From assembly GCF_018224955.1 (NCBI RefSeq), contig NZ_JAGTUU010000008.1, positions 213,330-277,329 of the forward strand: DNA of 64,000 bases, given 5' to 3'. Of the stretch, positions 49,745-58,087 are shown piece by piece. The position numbers were made by a program, and so were the translations under genes. The notes under the pieces are model-generated. The model ran no database searches and was not told the origin of the DNA. It worked only from the letters and a program-made list of their open reading frames with translations. Source of the DNA: Thetidibacter halocola (lineage in GTDB: Bacteria; Pseudomonadota; Alphaproteobacteria; Rhodobacterales; Rhodobacteraceae). Within the stretch, counting starts at the first letter, position 1; each line of letters opens with the position of its first letter.

Positions 49745-50269
49745 ATGAAACATCACGAAAAACAGGGCACTTCGTCTTCGCCCGAGTCGCAAAAGGTGAC
49801 AGAAGATCCCAACCAGCACGGCACCAAGATGCCCGCCGGCGACGACCCCCGCTCGGCTGATGACAGCGGTCAAAAGATCGACCGTCCGGGCTTTGATCTG
49901 GGGGGATCCTCTGGTGACACACATGCCGGTTCGGGTGTGGGCCTTGGCACAGATGCCTTCGACACGCCGGGCAACAGACGGCTCCCCGGACGGCGGCTCG
50001 ACAACAAGCTGACAATTCCGCGCTGGGGTGGGCCAGAGCCGTGCGACACGACCGCATCTGACGAGAAGACCGCAGGCGCCGAAACACCCTCTACGTCCGA
50101 GACAAAAAAACGCGCTGACAGGGTGATGCTCCGATCTCCAGCGGTGGCGAACGAAACTCCCCCGGCCAAGACACGCTTTGGCAGTTTGCCGAACAAGGTA
50201 CCGCGGCAGGCTGAAGCGTCGCTGTCGTCGGCGATTCCGAAAGATCAGAAGAAAGAGATAACCCAATGA
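49745..50269 (+). CDS. Disordered hydrophilic protein, unknown
   Basis: A 174-residue protein of low complexity, rich in Asp, Ser, Thr, Pro, Lys and Gly (EKQGTSSSPESQKVTEDPNQHGTKMPAGDD, GSSGDTHAGSGVGLGTDAFDTPGNRRLPGRR). It shows no hydrophobic core or signal and is likely intrinsically disordered. AAAGGAG precedes the ATG. The stop overlaps the next start (ATGA), so they are coupled. I do not recognise a family; resemblance to desiccation or stress hydrophilins is by composition only. Confidence 0.7.
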   Translation: MKHHEKQGTSSSPESQKVTEDPNQHGTKMPAGDDPRSADDSGQKIDRPGFDLGGSSGDTHAGSGVGLGTDAFDTPGNRRLPGRRLDNKLTIPRWGGPEPCDTTASDEKTAGAETPSTSETKKRADRVMLRSPAVANETPPAKTRFGSLPNKVPRQAEASLSSAIPKDQKKEITQ

Positions 50270-50466
50270 CACGCGACAAAACCCAAAAACCCGACAACTC
50301 CGATCACGCCCTCGGCGCCAAAGGCACCATATCTCAGGCAGGACGTTCAGGTGGACGTTTGCCGCGCGACATCGGCACGCAGGATGAGTTGAAACGAGCA
50401 AACGAACGTCCTGCAGGAAAAACCCGTGTCAAGAAGGCCGATGAAAAGGAAACGAAGTCGGAGTGA
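50266..50466 (+). CDS. Small disordered basic protein, unknown
   Basis: A 66-residue hydrophilic protein: MTRDKTQKPDNSDHALGAKGTISQAGRSGGRLPRDIGTQDELKRANERPAGKTRVKKADEKETKSE. It is strongly charged with no hydrophobic segment and is coupled to the preceding gene by an ATGA overlap. The central GGRLPRDIGTQDELKR is the only ordered-looking part. Function unknown. Confidence 0.7.
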   Translation: MTRDKTQKPDNSDHALGAKGTISQAGRSGGRLPRDIGTQDELKRANERPAGKTRVKKADEKETKSE

Positions 50467-50514
50467 TGACAAAGGCGTAAAACTTGGGTGAAGCGGGTCT
50501 CCCTGACCGCGGCA

Positions 50515-51294
50515 TCAGCGATAGACGATCCCGCCATCGGTGATGATCGCCTGTCCTGTTATGTAGTCGGAATCCGGACCAGCGAGGTATGAGACCAGTG
50601 CGGCCACGTCATCCGGGGTCTGTGCGCGCCCCAGGGCTATTCCGCCCACGTATTTGTCGTAAGTTTCGCCGATGGGGGCACCGGTCAATTCGGAAAACCG
50701 CTTGTCGATCTCAACCCACATGTCTGTCCCGACGATGCCGGGACAATAGGCATTCACGGTGATGCCGTCGCTGGCATGCTCCTTGGCCGCGGCCTGTGTC
50801 AGGGCGCGCACGGCGAATTTCGTCGCCGAATAGACGCCCAGCATCTCGAAGCCGTCGTGCCCGGCAATCGACGAGGCGTTGAGGATCTTGCCCTTGTGAC
50901 CCAGGGCCTTGAATTTCGCCGCCGCCGCCTGGATCCCCCAGAGAACACCCTGGATGTTGATCTTCAGGATCAGGTCCACATCCTCAGGTGTCACATCCGC
51001 GATCGGATCGACCTGGGCGATACCGGCATTGTTGACCATGATGTCGAACCCGCCAAGCGTCTTTTCGGCATGATCGACCGCAGCATGGACCTCGGCACGG
51101 TTGCTGACGTCGGCCTTGAATGTTGTGGCCTTGCGGCCAAGGGCTTCGATCTCGGCTGCGACTTCGACCATCTTGTCGGAATTGATGTCGACAATTGCGA
51201 TATCGGCGCCGTCTTTTGCCAGGCGCAAGGCTATGCCACGCCCGATCCCTTGCGCCGCACCTGTCACAAGCGCCACCTTTCCTTCGAGTGTCAT
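50515..51294 (-). CDS. SDR family protein, acetoin/diacetyl reductase-like
   Basis: A 259-residue classical [81 protein letters not shown], catalytic Ser in [14 protein letters not shown], YxxxK as [39 protein letters not shown]. The region after it ([49 protein letters not shown]) is typical of (S)-acetoin forming diacetyl reductases. AGGGAATTACTCA precedes the ATG. A degenerate copy of the island dyad lies 86 bases upstream. Confidence 0.9.
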   Translation of the reverse strand: MTLEGKVALVTGAAQGIGRGIALRLAKDGADIAIVDINSDKMVEVAAEIEALGRKATTFKADVSNRAEVHAAVDHAEKTLGGFDIMVNNAGIAQVDPIADVTPEDVDLILKINIQGVLWGIQAAAAKFKALGHKGKILNASSIAGHDGFEMLGVYSATKFAVRALTQAAAKEHASDGITVNAYCPGIVGTDMWVEIDKRFSELTGAPIGETYDKYVGGIALGRAQTPDDVAALVSYLAGPDSDYITGQAIITDGGIVYR

Positions 51295-51379
51295 TGAGTA
51301 ATTCCCTTTGCTGTTGCCGACTGAGCCACACGACCGTGAGCACCGATCGCCATCCGACAGCAAAATAAGCTCCCCAGGG

Positions 51380-51393
51380 CTAACTCGGATCAG
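51380..51393. promoter_or_regulatory. Degenerate CTGAT-N4-ATCAG dyad (copy 3)
   Basis: CTAACTCGGATCAG followed by CAC, 86-99 bases before the SDR start on the minus strand; 8 of 10 arm positions match. It lies in the 51295-51713 gap, which has no gene. Confidence 0.4.
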
Positions 51394-51610
51394 CACGCGG
51401 TCGCGAAAATGATCTTGGGCGAAGACCCGGCGAGAAAGTTGCGGGCAAAGCGGTGAAACAAATCGGTCCCCAAGCGGGGTCTTGTCTGCACTCGTGAATA
51501 TCTTGCCTGAAGGCGGACTCCTCCGGAAATCTGTTCAGCGCCCGAGACACCCTAGACATGCGCGTTGCCCATCCCGCTGCGCCAAGTCCCGTCGTCCGGA
51601 TCACGCCGCC

Positions 51611-51626
51611 GCTGATCTAGATCAGC
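51611..51626. promoter_or_regulatory. Perfect 16-bp dyad with CTGAT-N4-ATCAG core (copy 4)
   Basis: GCTGATCTAGATCAGC, 88 bases before the oleate hydratase ATG. A site centred here would place transcription start near 51660, leaving a leader of about 55 bases. Confidence 0.65.
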
Positions 51627-51713
51627 ACTCCTGCGCGGGTTTGCAGGTAGCGTCCCGAGAACTGCAAATCCCGCCCCGAGCGCGGCACTTCATTCCCTTG
51701 AAAGGACGCCGCC

Positions 51714-53732
51714 ATGGCTGGTCGCCATTCCCCCGAACCTGATATCTCCCGCCTCAAGACCCATATCGACGCCATGGCGGATCGGTCCGTGGATGTAACC
51801 CCGGATGCATCGGCGCGTCACCTGCACAACGGTCTGGACACGCTTTTGCCACCCGCGGACCTGCACGGGAGCTATGTCAACAATCGCCCGCTGCCAACCG
51901 AAGGCATCGCGGATCGCCACGCCTATATCGTCGGCGGCGGGATAGGCGGCCTCTCCGCCGCCTTCTTCCTGATCCGCGACGGGCATATGCCGGCCGGCAA
52001 CATCACGATCCTCGAAGCGCAGAACATCGAAGGCGGAGCGCTTGATGGCTCCGGCAATCCAGAGGACGGCTATCTCGTGCGTGGCGGCCGCGAGATGGAG
52101 ATGACCTATCAGAACTTCTGGGATGTCTTTTCGGAAATACCCGCTCTGGAACTTGCCCGACCGTTCACGGTACTGGACGAATTCCGCATCGTGAATGACG
52201 CGGACAAGAATTGGTCAAAAGCCCGGCTTCTGGAAAAGCAGGGCCAGATTGCCGATTTCTCGACAATGGGGCTTAGCAAGCTGCAACAGCTTGAGCTTGT
52301 CCGGCTGTTTCTGGCGCGAAAGGAAGAACTGGACGACGTTACGGTGGAAGACTGGTTCAGTGAAGGGTTTCTCACAACCAATTTCTACACGTTCTGGCGC
52401 ACGATGTTCGCTTTTCAGAACTGGCATTCCGTGCTGGAAATGAAGCTTTACATGCATCGCTTCCTGCATCTGATGGATGGGTTGAGCGACATGACTGCGC
52501 TCGTTTTTCCAAAATACAATCAATACGATAGCTTCATTCGACCCCTGATGGCCTGGCTGACGGAACAGGGCGTCAAGGTTCAATACGACACGATCGTGTC
52601 CGACATGGAGATGGACATCGGCGGTGATACCCGGACCACCGCGATCCAGTGCCGCACGAGCCACGGCGACCAGACGATAGAGGTCGGCGCGCGGGATCTG
52701 GTGTTCGTGACCATCGGATCCATCGTCGAGGATACCGCCTATGGAGATGATACGACAGTTCCTGATCTGCGCGTGAACGAGGCGGAGCCGGATACCGGCA
52801 CGTCTTTGAAACTGTGGAAGACACTCGCCCGGAAATCCCCTGCTTTCGGACGACCAGAAAAGTTCTTCGGAAATGTGCCGAAATCAACCTGGGAATCCGC
52901 CACTTTGACCTGCAAGCCATCGCCTCTGACCGACAAGCTGAAGGAATTGTCGGTCAACGATCCCTATTCTGGGAACACGGTGACCGGCGGCATCATAACC
53001 TTCACCGACTCCGCCTGGCTGATGAGCTTCACGGTCAACCGCCAACCGCATTTTATCGATCAGCCCTCGGATGTGATCGTCCCATGGGTGTTTGCATTGT
53101 GGATGGACAAGCCGGGCGATTACATCAAAAAGCCGATGCCGGACTGCACCGGCGTCGAAATCCTGACCGAACTGTGCTTTCACCTTGGCCTGATCGATCA
53201 GGTGGAGGAGGTGATTGCCGCGACCAAGGTTCGGACCGCGCTGATGCCCTATATCACGGCTCAGTTCATGCCGCGCGCCCGTGGCGACCGCCCGTGGCCG
53301 GTGCCGCAAGGCTCCACCAACCTTGCCTGTCTCGGTCAGTTCGTGGAAACCCATAACGACGTCGTATTCACGCTGGAAAGCTCGGTTCGCACGGCGCGGA
53401 TCGGGGTCTACGGTCTGCTCGGGATCAAGAAGCAGGTGCCCGATATCTATCCGGGCCAGTATGACATTCGCCGCCTTCTGCGCGCCACGCGGACCCTGAA
53501 CAACGACAAGGCGTTCCTCGGTGAAGGCCTGCTACGTCGCCTTTTGGGGGGAACCTATCTGGAAAACATCCTGCCCCTTGGTTCGGATGAGAAGCCCGCT
53601 GATTTGCAAAACAATGGCCTTTTTGAAGAACAGATCAGTGCGCTGAAGATATTTTTAGAAGAAAACCATACAATTGAAACCGCAAGGACGTGGCTTCAAG
53701 GCATGATCGACACCATGCGTGGACGTCCGTAA
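51714..53732 (+). CDS. ohyA: Oleate hydratase
   Basis: A 672-residue flavoenzyme that adds water to the C9 double bond of oleate to give 10-hydroxystearate. The FAD motif is AYIVGGGIGGLSAAFFLIRDG near residue 68. LEAQNIEGGALDGSGNPEDGYLVRGGREMEMTYQNFWDVFSEIP contains the conserved glutamate and RGGREM. HSVLEMKLYMHRFLHLMDGLSDMTALVFPKYNQYDSFIRPL and VFVTIGSIVEDTAYGDD are diagnostic. The C-terminal QFVETHNDVVFTLESSVRTARIGVYGLLG closes the flavin domain. Members protect cells from toxic unsaturated fatty acids. GAAAGGAC precedes the ATG. Confidence 0.96.
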   Translation: MAGRHSPEPDISRLKTHIDAMADRSVDVTPDASARHLHNGLDTLLPPADLHGSYVNNRPLPTEGIADRHAYIVGGGIGGLSAAFFLIRDGHMPAGNITILEAQNIEGGALDGSGNPEDGYLVRGGREMEMTYQNFWDVFSEIPALELARPFTVLDEFRIVNDADKNWSKARLLEKQGQIADFSTMGLSKLQQLELVRLFLARKEELDDVTVEDWFSEGFLTTNFYTFWRTMFAFQNWHSVLEMKLYMHRFLHLMDGLSDMTALVFPKYNQYDSFIRPLMAWLTEQGVKVQYDTIVSDMEMDIGGDTRTTAIQCRTSHGDQTIEVGARDLVFVTIGSIVEDTAYGDDTTVPDLRVNEAEPDTGTSLKLWKTLARKSPAFGRPEKFFGNVPKSTWESATLTCKPSPLTDKLKELSVNDPYSGNTVTGGIITFTDSAWLMSFTVNRQPHFIDQPSDVIVPWVFALWMDKPGDYIKKPMPDCTGVEILTELCFHLGLIDQVEEVIAATKVRTALMPYITAQFMPRARGDRPWPVPQGSTNLACLGQFVETHNDVVFTLESSVRTARIGVYGLLGIKKQVPDIYPGQYDIRRLLRATRTLNNDKAFLGEGLLRRLLGGTYLENILPLGSDEKPADLQNNGLFEEQISALKIFLEENHTIETARTWLQGMIDTMRGRP

Positions 53733-53794
53733 TGCTGCGACGCCGGCAGCCTGTTGATCAATCCTATAGCCATGTCTGAAAAGGACGCGCATCG

Positions 53795-54826
53795 ATGACG
53801 CAATCGAAGTCACACAACCGCAAGTTCGTCCTCGCCAAGCGCCCCAAGGGCGCGCCGGACGACACCACCCTTAGGCTGGAAACCGAAGATCTGCCGACCC
53901 CCGGCAAGGGCCAGATGCTGCTGCGCAATGAATACCTCTCGCTGGACCCCTACATGCGAGGCCGCATGAGCGACGCGCCGTCCTATGTCGCGCCGGTCGA
54001 AATCGGTGCGGTCATGGTTGGTGGCACCGTCGCGCAGGTCGTGTCATCAGACGTGAAGGGTTTCTCGGAAGGCGACTGGGTGCAGGCGTTTGGCGGCTGG
54101 CAGGATTACGCCCTGTCCGATGGCACCGGCGTGATCAATATGGGAACGACACCTGAAAACCCGTCGTGGGCACTGGGTGTGCTGGGAATGCCGGGGCTGA
54201 CCGCCTGGGCGGGCCTGACCCGGATCGGCCAGCCGAAGGCGGGCGAAACGCTTGTCGTTGCGGGTGCCAGCGGTCCGGTTGGGGCCACCGTGGGTCAGAT
54301 CGGCAAGATCCTCGGGCTGCATGTTGTCGGTATCGCGGGCGGGGCTGCGAAATGCGCCCATGTGGTCGACACGCTGGGGTTTGATGCGTGCATCGACTAC
54401 AAGGCAGACGGGTTCCCGGGCGCCCTGAAAGCGGCGGTTCCAGACGGGATCGACATTTATTTCGAGAATGTCGGCGGCGCTGTTTTTGATGCCGTTTTGC
54501 CGCTGCTCAATACCTCGGCGCGCATCCCGGTCTGCGGCCTGATCTCACAGTACAACGCCACTTCGCTGCCGGACGGCCCAGACCGCATGAACCTGTTGCT
54601 CGGCATGATCCTGCGCAAGCGGATGACCCTGCGCGGTTTCATCGTCTTCGATGACTTCGGTCACCTTTACCCCGAATTCGCCAAGCAGATGGGCGCGTGG
54701 GTCAAGGCAGGAAAAGTCCAATACCGCGAGGAAGTGATCGAGGGCCTGGAACGCGCCCCGGCGGCCCTCGCCGGATTGCTCAAGGGCGAAGCATTCTGCA
54801 AACGCGTCGTCAAGCTGACCGCGTGA
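53795..54826 (+). CDS. NADP-dependent MDR oxidoreductase (CurA/leukotriene B4 DH-like)
   Basis: A 343-residue zinc-free medium-chain reductase. The N-terminal part reads NRKFVLAKRPKGAPDDTTLRLETEDLPTPGKGQMLLRNEYLSLDPYMRGRMSDAPSYVAPVEIGAVMVGGTVAQVV, the family hallmark. The cofactor motif is VVAGASGPVGATVGQIGKILGL; CIDYKADGFPGALKAAVPDGIDIYFENVGGAVFDAVLPLL and CGLISQYNATSLPDGPDRMNLLLGMILRKRMTLRGFIV follow. Such enzymes reduce alpha,beta-unsaturated carbonyls. It follows ohyA in the same direction with a 62-base gap and GGACG before the ATG. Confidence 0.92.
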   Translation: MTQSKSHNRKFVLAKRPKGAPDDTTLRLETEDLPTPGKGQMLLRNEYLSLDPYMRGRMSDAPSYVAPVEIGAVMVGGTVAQVVSSDVKGFSEGDWVQAFGGWQDYALSDGTGVINMGTTPENPSWALGVLGMPGLTAWAGLTRIGQPKAGETLVVAGASGPVGATVGQIGKILGLHVVGIAGGAAKCAHVVDTLGFDACIDYKADGFPGALKAAVPDGIDIYFENVGGAVFDAVLPLLNTSARIPVCGLISQYNATSLPDGPDRMNLLLGMILRKRMTLRGFIVFDDFGHLYPEFAKQMGAWVKAGKVQYREEVIEGLERAPAALAGLLKGEAFCKRVVKLTA

Positions 54827-54855
54827 AACAGAGACTCATCGAAAGGCATCAACTT

Positions 54856-55530
54856 ATGAAGATCCTCATGGTTCTCACATCGCACGACAAACTGGGCGAC
54901 ACCGGCAAGAAGACCGGCTTCTGGCTCAAGGAGTTCGCCGCCCCTTATTACGTCTTCAAGGATGCAGGCGCGGCGGTCACGCTGGCCTCGCCCAAGGGCG
55001 GACAACCCCCGCTGGACCCCACCAGCGACGCGGACGATGCCCAGACCGAGGCGACGAAACGCTTCAAGGGTGACAAGGCGGTCCAAAGCGATCTGGCAAG
55101 CACTGTCGTGCTCTCCACGGTATCGGCGGATGAATTTGATGCGGTTTTCTTTCCCGGCGGCCATGGCCCACTCTGGGACCTGTCCGAAGATGCCGACAAC
55201 ATCAAGTTGATCGAGACTTTCGCCGCCCATGACCGCCCGATCGCTGCAGTCTGCCACGCGCCGGCGGTGTTCAAGCACCCCAAGGGCGAAGACGGCAAGC
55301 CGCTGGTCGCAGGCAAGGCCGTGACCGGCTTCACCAATACCGAAGAAGAGGCCGTCGGCTTGACCGAGGTGGTCCCATTCCTGGTCGAGGATATGCTGAA
55401 GACCAACGGTGGTGTTTATGAAAAGGGTGCCGACTGGGCGTCTTTCGTGGTGACTGACGGCAAGCTGGTCACAGGTCAGAACCCGACCTCGTCCGAAGAG
55501 GCCGCGCGCAAATTGCTGGGTCTGCTCTGA
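54856..55530 (+). CDS. DJ-1/PfpI family protein (type 1 glutamine amidotransferase-like)
   Basis: A 224-residue protein of the Hsp31/DJ-1 superfamily. The nucleophile elbow is AAVCHAPAVF, with Cys followed by His. FFPGGHGPLWDL carries the conserved Glu/Asp-side glycine loop, and TGFTNTEEEAVGLTEVVPFLVEDMLKTNGGVYEKGADWASFVVTDGKLVTGQNPTSSEEAA is characteristic of the YDR533C/HchA-like group. Members act on glyoxal, methylglyoxal or damaged proteins. It lies 29 bases after the MDR gene and is probably co-transcribed. A GC-rich hairpin (55548-55589) follows. Confidence 0.93.
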   Translation: MKILMVLTSHDKLGDTGKKTGFWLKEFAAPYYVFKDAGAAVTLASPKGGQPPLDPTSDADDAQTEATKRFKGDKAVQSDLASTVVLSTVSADEFDAVFFPGGHGPLWDLSEDADNIKLIETFAAHDRPIAAVCHAPAVFKHPKGEDGKPLVAGKAVTGFTNTEEEAVGLTEVVPFLVEDMLKTNGGVYEKGADWASFVVTDGKLVTGQNPTSSEEAARKLLGLL

Positions 55531-55547
55531 ACCGGGCAGTAGCAAGA

Positions 55548-55589
55548 AGCGGCGGTGCGCGGCCTGTAAATGTCCTGCGCGCCGCCGCT
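55548..55589 (+). terminator. GC-rich hairpin after the DJ-1 gene
   Basis: AGCGGCGG-T-GCGC / GCGC-G-CCGCCGCT around a 12-18 base loop. No T-run, so only a candidate terminator. Confidence 0.4.
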
Positions 55590-55645
55590 CAGAAAGCTCA
55601 CCCGCATCCGCGCGCTGGCAGCGATTCTGCCGAGCAAGACGGCGA

Positions 55646-56222
55646 TCATCGCCGCCCCCGGCGCCAGTCATCAAGGCGGGCGTAGATCGTGACTGCGATC
55701 CCACCGAGCGCCACGGCGATGAACACCCAGCGGAGTGTGTCGAGATATGCCACCAGCGGCAGGATGGCGGTCTGCGTCTCGGCCATGACGCTCTGGACCA
55801 CCTCGACCCCGGCCGCGCCCAACGTCGCAACCCCGGCCGCACCGTCGCCCTTCATTGTACGACTGTCGGCCAACACCTCCCGCGCGGGTGGTGCGTCCTC
55901 GGGGAATGAGGTCGCTCGGATCGGAAACCGCTCGCCCCACTGACGCGCGGGCCCGAGATCGACATGGATGAAACCCGAGCGCGGATAGAAGCCGAACCCA
56001 AGGAACCCAACCTCGCGGGCTGCCGCCTCGAAGGCCACCGGGTCGTGGTTCGCCATGGCGATGTCGAAGGCGGCGCCGTCGAGATGCTTCGACCGGGTGG
56101 CGCCGCCCACAGCGCGGTTGTGCTCGGGGCTGCGATAGGCGGAGCGGACGATCAGCGGCTTGCCGAGCCGGTCGCGCAGCGCCTGCAGCTTGTCGAGCGC
56201 CGGTTCGTTGACGAGCAACTTT
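55646..56222 (-). pseudogene. Peptidase M15-like (phage endolysin type), N-terminus removed by an IS
   Basis: The remaining frame reads LLVNEPALDKLQALRDRLGKPLIVRSAYRSPEHNRAVGGATRSKHLDGAAFDIAMANHDPVAFEAAAREVGFLGFGFYPRSGFIHVDLGPARQWGERF. The metal ligands are in SKHLDGAAFD and FIHVDLG. A C-terminal membrane helix (ILPLVAYLDTLRWVFIAVALGGIAVTIYA) follows, as in phage lysis proteins that anchor. The first 30-40 residues are missing: the IS3-family element at 56222 cuts in. A paralogous fragment with the opposite truncation is at 63016-63346. Confidence 0.8.
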
Positions 56223-56290
56223 GGAGTGCCCCCACTGAAGTGGTCCACGAACTGGGGTAGTCTTATCCCGATTTTCAGGAGGACCAAGAG

Positions 56291-56569
56291 ATGGCTGGCA
56301 AGCGCGACAAACCCGAGGACATCGTGTTGAAGCTGCGGCAGGTTGAAGTTCTGCAAGGGCAAGGAATGGCGATCGCCGATGCGGTGCGCCAGATCGGCGT
56401 GACCCAGCAGACCTGCTATCGATGGCGCAAGCAGTATGGCGGGATGAACCGGGACCAGCTCAAGCGGCTCAAGGAGCTCGAGACCGAGAACCAGCGGCTG
56501 CGGCGCGCGGTTTCGGATCTGACGCTGGACAAGATGATCCTGGCCGAGGCTGCCCGGGGAAACTTCTGA
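56291..56569 (+). CDS. IS3-family transposase OrfA
   Basis: A 92-residue helix-turn-helix protein: KPEDIVLKLRQVEVLQGQGMAIADAVRQIGVTQQTCYRWRKQYGGMNRDQLKRLKELETENQRLRRAVSDLTLDKMILAEAARGNF. The HTH is followed by a leucine-zipper-like coiled coil, as in IS407-type OrfA. AGGAGGACCAAGAG precedes the ATG. OrfB would be reached by -1 frameshifting near the GGGGAAAC just before the stop, but orfB is truncated, so no active transposase results. Confidence 0.88.
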   Translation: MAGKRDKPEDIVLKLRQVEVLQGQGMAIADAVRQIGVTQQTCYRWRKQYGGMNRDQLKRLKELETENQRLRRAVSDLTLDKMILAEAARGNF

Positions 56570-56822
56570 GCCCTTCGCGCCGTCGCAAGTGCATCGATCA
56601 TGTGCGTCAGGCGCTCGGCGTATCCGAGCGCCGCGCCTGCCGCACCCTGGGTCAACATCGCTCCACGCAGCGCAAGGTTCCGCATGGTCGATCCGACGAG
56701 GAACGGTTGACGGATGACATCATCGAACTGGCGCGCAACCACGGACGTTATGGCTATCGGATGATCACGGGCCTGCTGAACAACGCCGGCTGGCATGTGA
56801 ACCACAAGCGGGTCGAGCGGCG
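56569..56822 (+). pseudogene. IS3-family transposase OrfB, N-terminal fragment
   Basis: Reads KLLSPSRRRKCIDHVRQALGVSERRACRTLGQHRSTQRKVPHGRSDEERLTDDIIELARNHGRYGYRMITGLLNNAGWHVNHKRVER and then loses homology. The whole DDE catalytic core is missing. Confidence 0.85.
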
Positions 56823-57005
56823 AAGCCCGATCCACGTTTCCGACGAAAGCAGCGCGACGATCAGCGGAAGCACCGCGCCCACGGCAAACGTGAGAGCGGA
56901 CACGAGCGCGGCCTGGATCGGCTGGGCCGTCACGGTCTCAGAAATGCCGAGTTCGTCGCGTGCGTGCGATCCGAGCGCGTCGCGTTCGGTCAACTGGACT
57001 GCTAC
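56823..57005 (-). pseudogene. VIT1/CCC1-type iron or manganese transporter fragment
   Basis: The minus strand encodes VAVQLTERDALGSHARDELGISETVTAQPIQAALVSALTFAVGAVLPLIVALL, the middle of a VIT/CCC1 protein with the DALxxHARDELGI motif and one membrane helix. Both ends are missing: one side joins the IS3 fragment, the other an aldehyde dehydrogenase fragment. Confidence 0.75.
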
Positions 57006-57007
57006 CT

Positions 57008-57229
57008 TCGCCCTATGGCCTGATTGGCACGGTCTGGAGCCGCGACATCAGCCGCGCGCTACGGGTCGCCGACCAGATCGAGGCGGGGCAGGTCTTCGTC
57101 TACGTCTGGAACACGATGTCGGTTCAGACGCCATTCGGCGGGCACAAGCAATCGGGTTACGGACGCGAAAAGGGGATCGAGGCGATCCACCATTATTCGC
57201 ACATCAAGACTGTGACGGTGAAGATCTGA
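57008..57229 (+). pseudogene. Aldehyde dehydrogenase, C-terminal fragment
   Basis: Encodes PYGLIGTVWSRDISRALRVADQIEAGQVFVYVWNTMSVQTPFGGHKQSGYGREKGIEAIHHYSHIKTVTVKI and a stop. The PFGGxKQSGxGREKG motif is the conserved ALDH C-terminus. The catalytic Cys and Glu and the NAD domain are missing. Confidence 0.85.
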
Positions 57230-57288
57230 ACAGCCCTCTGACGGCGGACCGCCCGTCCGGGGCCTGCTTGCGGGGCGACAGGATACCC

Positions 57289-57936
57289 TCAGAGTGCATT
57301 GATCATCCTGTGGCCGGCAGTCTCAATATGATGATGCATTTCCTGTCGGGCGGCTTGCGCGTCGCCCGACAGGATCGCCTCGACGATAGCGGCATGTTCA
57401 GCCCAGATCCGGCTCGTGCCTCCAAGATCCCGCAAGACATGGCCCATGTAGCGCCGGATGTGATGCCAGTTCACGCGCATGGACGTGTCAATGACCGGGT
57501 TGGCACTCCAGGAATATATCATTTCGTGGAACTCGATGTCCGTCTGGACCAGCTCAACGATGTTGGAGCGCGCAGCGGCTTCGGCACCGCGCCGCAGGAC
57601 GATCGCGGCCTCGTCCCTTGCATGGCTAGGGAAACGGGATGCGGCGAGTTCGGCCGCGAAGGGTTCGACGACGCGGCGAAACTCGAGGATGGGATGGAAC
57701 AGCTCAGCCTCGACCTGTGTCACGATAACGCCGCGCCGCCCGGTGTCCTCGACGAAGCCGTTTGCCCGCAGCATCGAGATGGCGCTGATCACCGGCTGCC
57801 GCGATACGTTCAGACGATTGGCGATATCGTCCTGATTCAGCCGGTCCCCCGGCGACAACTCGCCCGTGCATATGGCGTCTAGAAGGATGTCATAGGTCTG
57901 GTCCGTCAGGGACTTCGGCGGCTTGATCGTTTCCAT
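57289..57936 (-). CDS. GntR family regulator, FadR/FCD subfamily
   Basis: A 215-residue repressor-type protein. The N-terminal winged helix is SLTDQTYDILLDAICTGELSPGDRLNQDDIANRLNVSRQPVISAISMLRANGFVEDTGRRGVIVTQ. The FCD effector domain (residues 75-210) has the metal/effector residues in FRRVVEPFAAELAA, VQTDIEFHEMIY and WAEHAAIVEAILSGDAQAARQEMHHHIETAG. Effectors of this class are usually sugar acids or other carboxylates. A perfect GTATAC-centred palindrome lies 72 bases upstream in the divergent region, its likely operator. Confidence 0.93.
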   Translation of the reverse strand: METIKPPKSLTDQTYDILLDAICTGELSPGDRLNQDDIANRLNVSRQPVISAISMLRANGFVEDTGRRGVIVTQVEAELFHPILEFRRVVEPFAAELAASRFPSHARDEAAIVLRRGAEAAARSNIVELVQTDIEFHEMIYSWSANPVIDTSMRVNWHHIRRYMGHVLRDLGGTSRIWAEHAAIVEAILSGDAQAARQEMHHHIETAGHRMINAL

Positions 57937-58007
57937 GGCGGCCTACCCTTTTTTGCCCGGCGGAGCCCGCCTGATGCAGGATCGGTCGAAGATCGACAAG
58001 AGTTCGA

Positions 58008-58023
58008 ATTTCGTATACGAAAT
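58008..58023. promoter_or_regulatory. Candidate GntR operator
   Basis: ATTTCGTATACGAAAT, a perfect 16-bp palindrome. FCD-type GntR proteins (for example UxuR/ExuR-like) recognise GTATAC-centred dyads. It lies between the GntR gene and the GMC dehydrogenase operon. Confidence 0.75.
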
Positions 58024-58087
58024 CATGAAAAGAGGCTGGCGCACGGAGCTTACGTGTTGCGGGTCGACAAAAGGGAGGAAGGAACCG

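Larger units (their letters stand above)
56222..56822 (+). mobile_element. IS3-family element (IS407-like), right part missing
   Basis: The left end begins near TGGAGTGCCCCCACTGAAGT, followed by orfA and the beginning of orfB. The element stops abruptly at about 56822, where sequence of an unrelated iron transporter begins. No right inverted repeat is seen. Confidence 0.8.

Noticed and set aside
53733..53794. TTGATCAA upstream of the MDR gene as another Crp/Fnr site
   Set aside because: The half-sites abut without the four-base spacer of the other copies, so it does not fit the motif.
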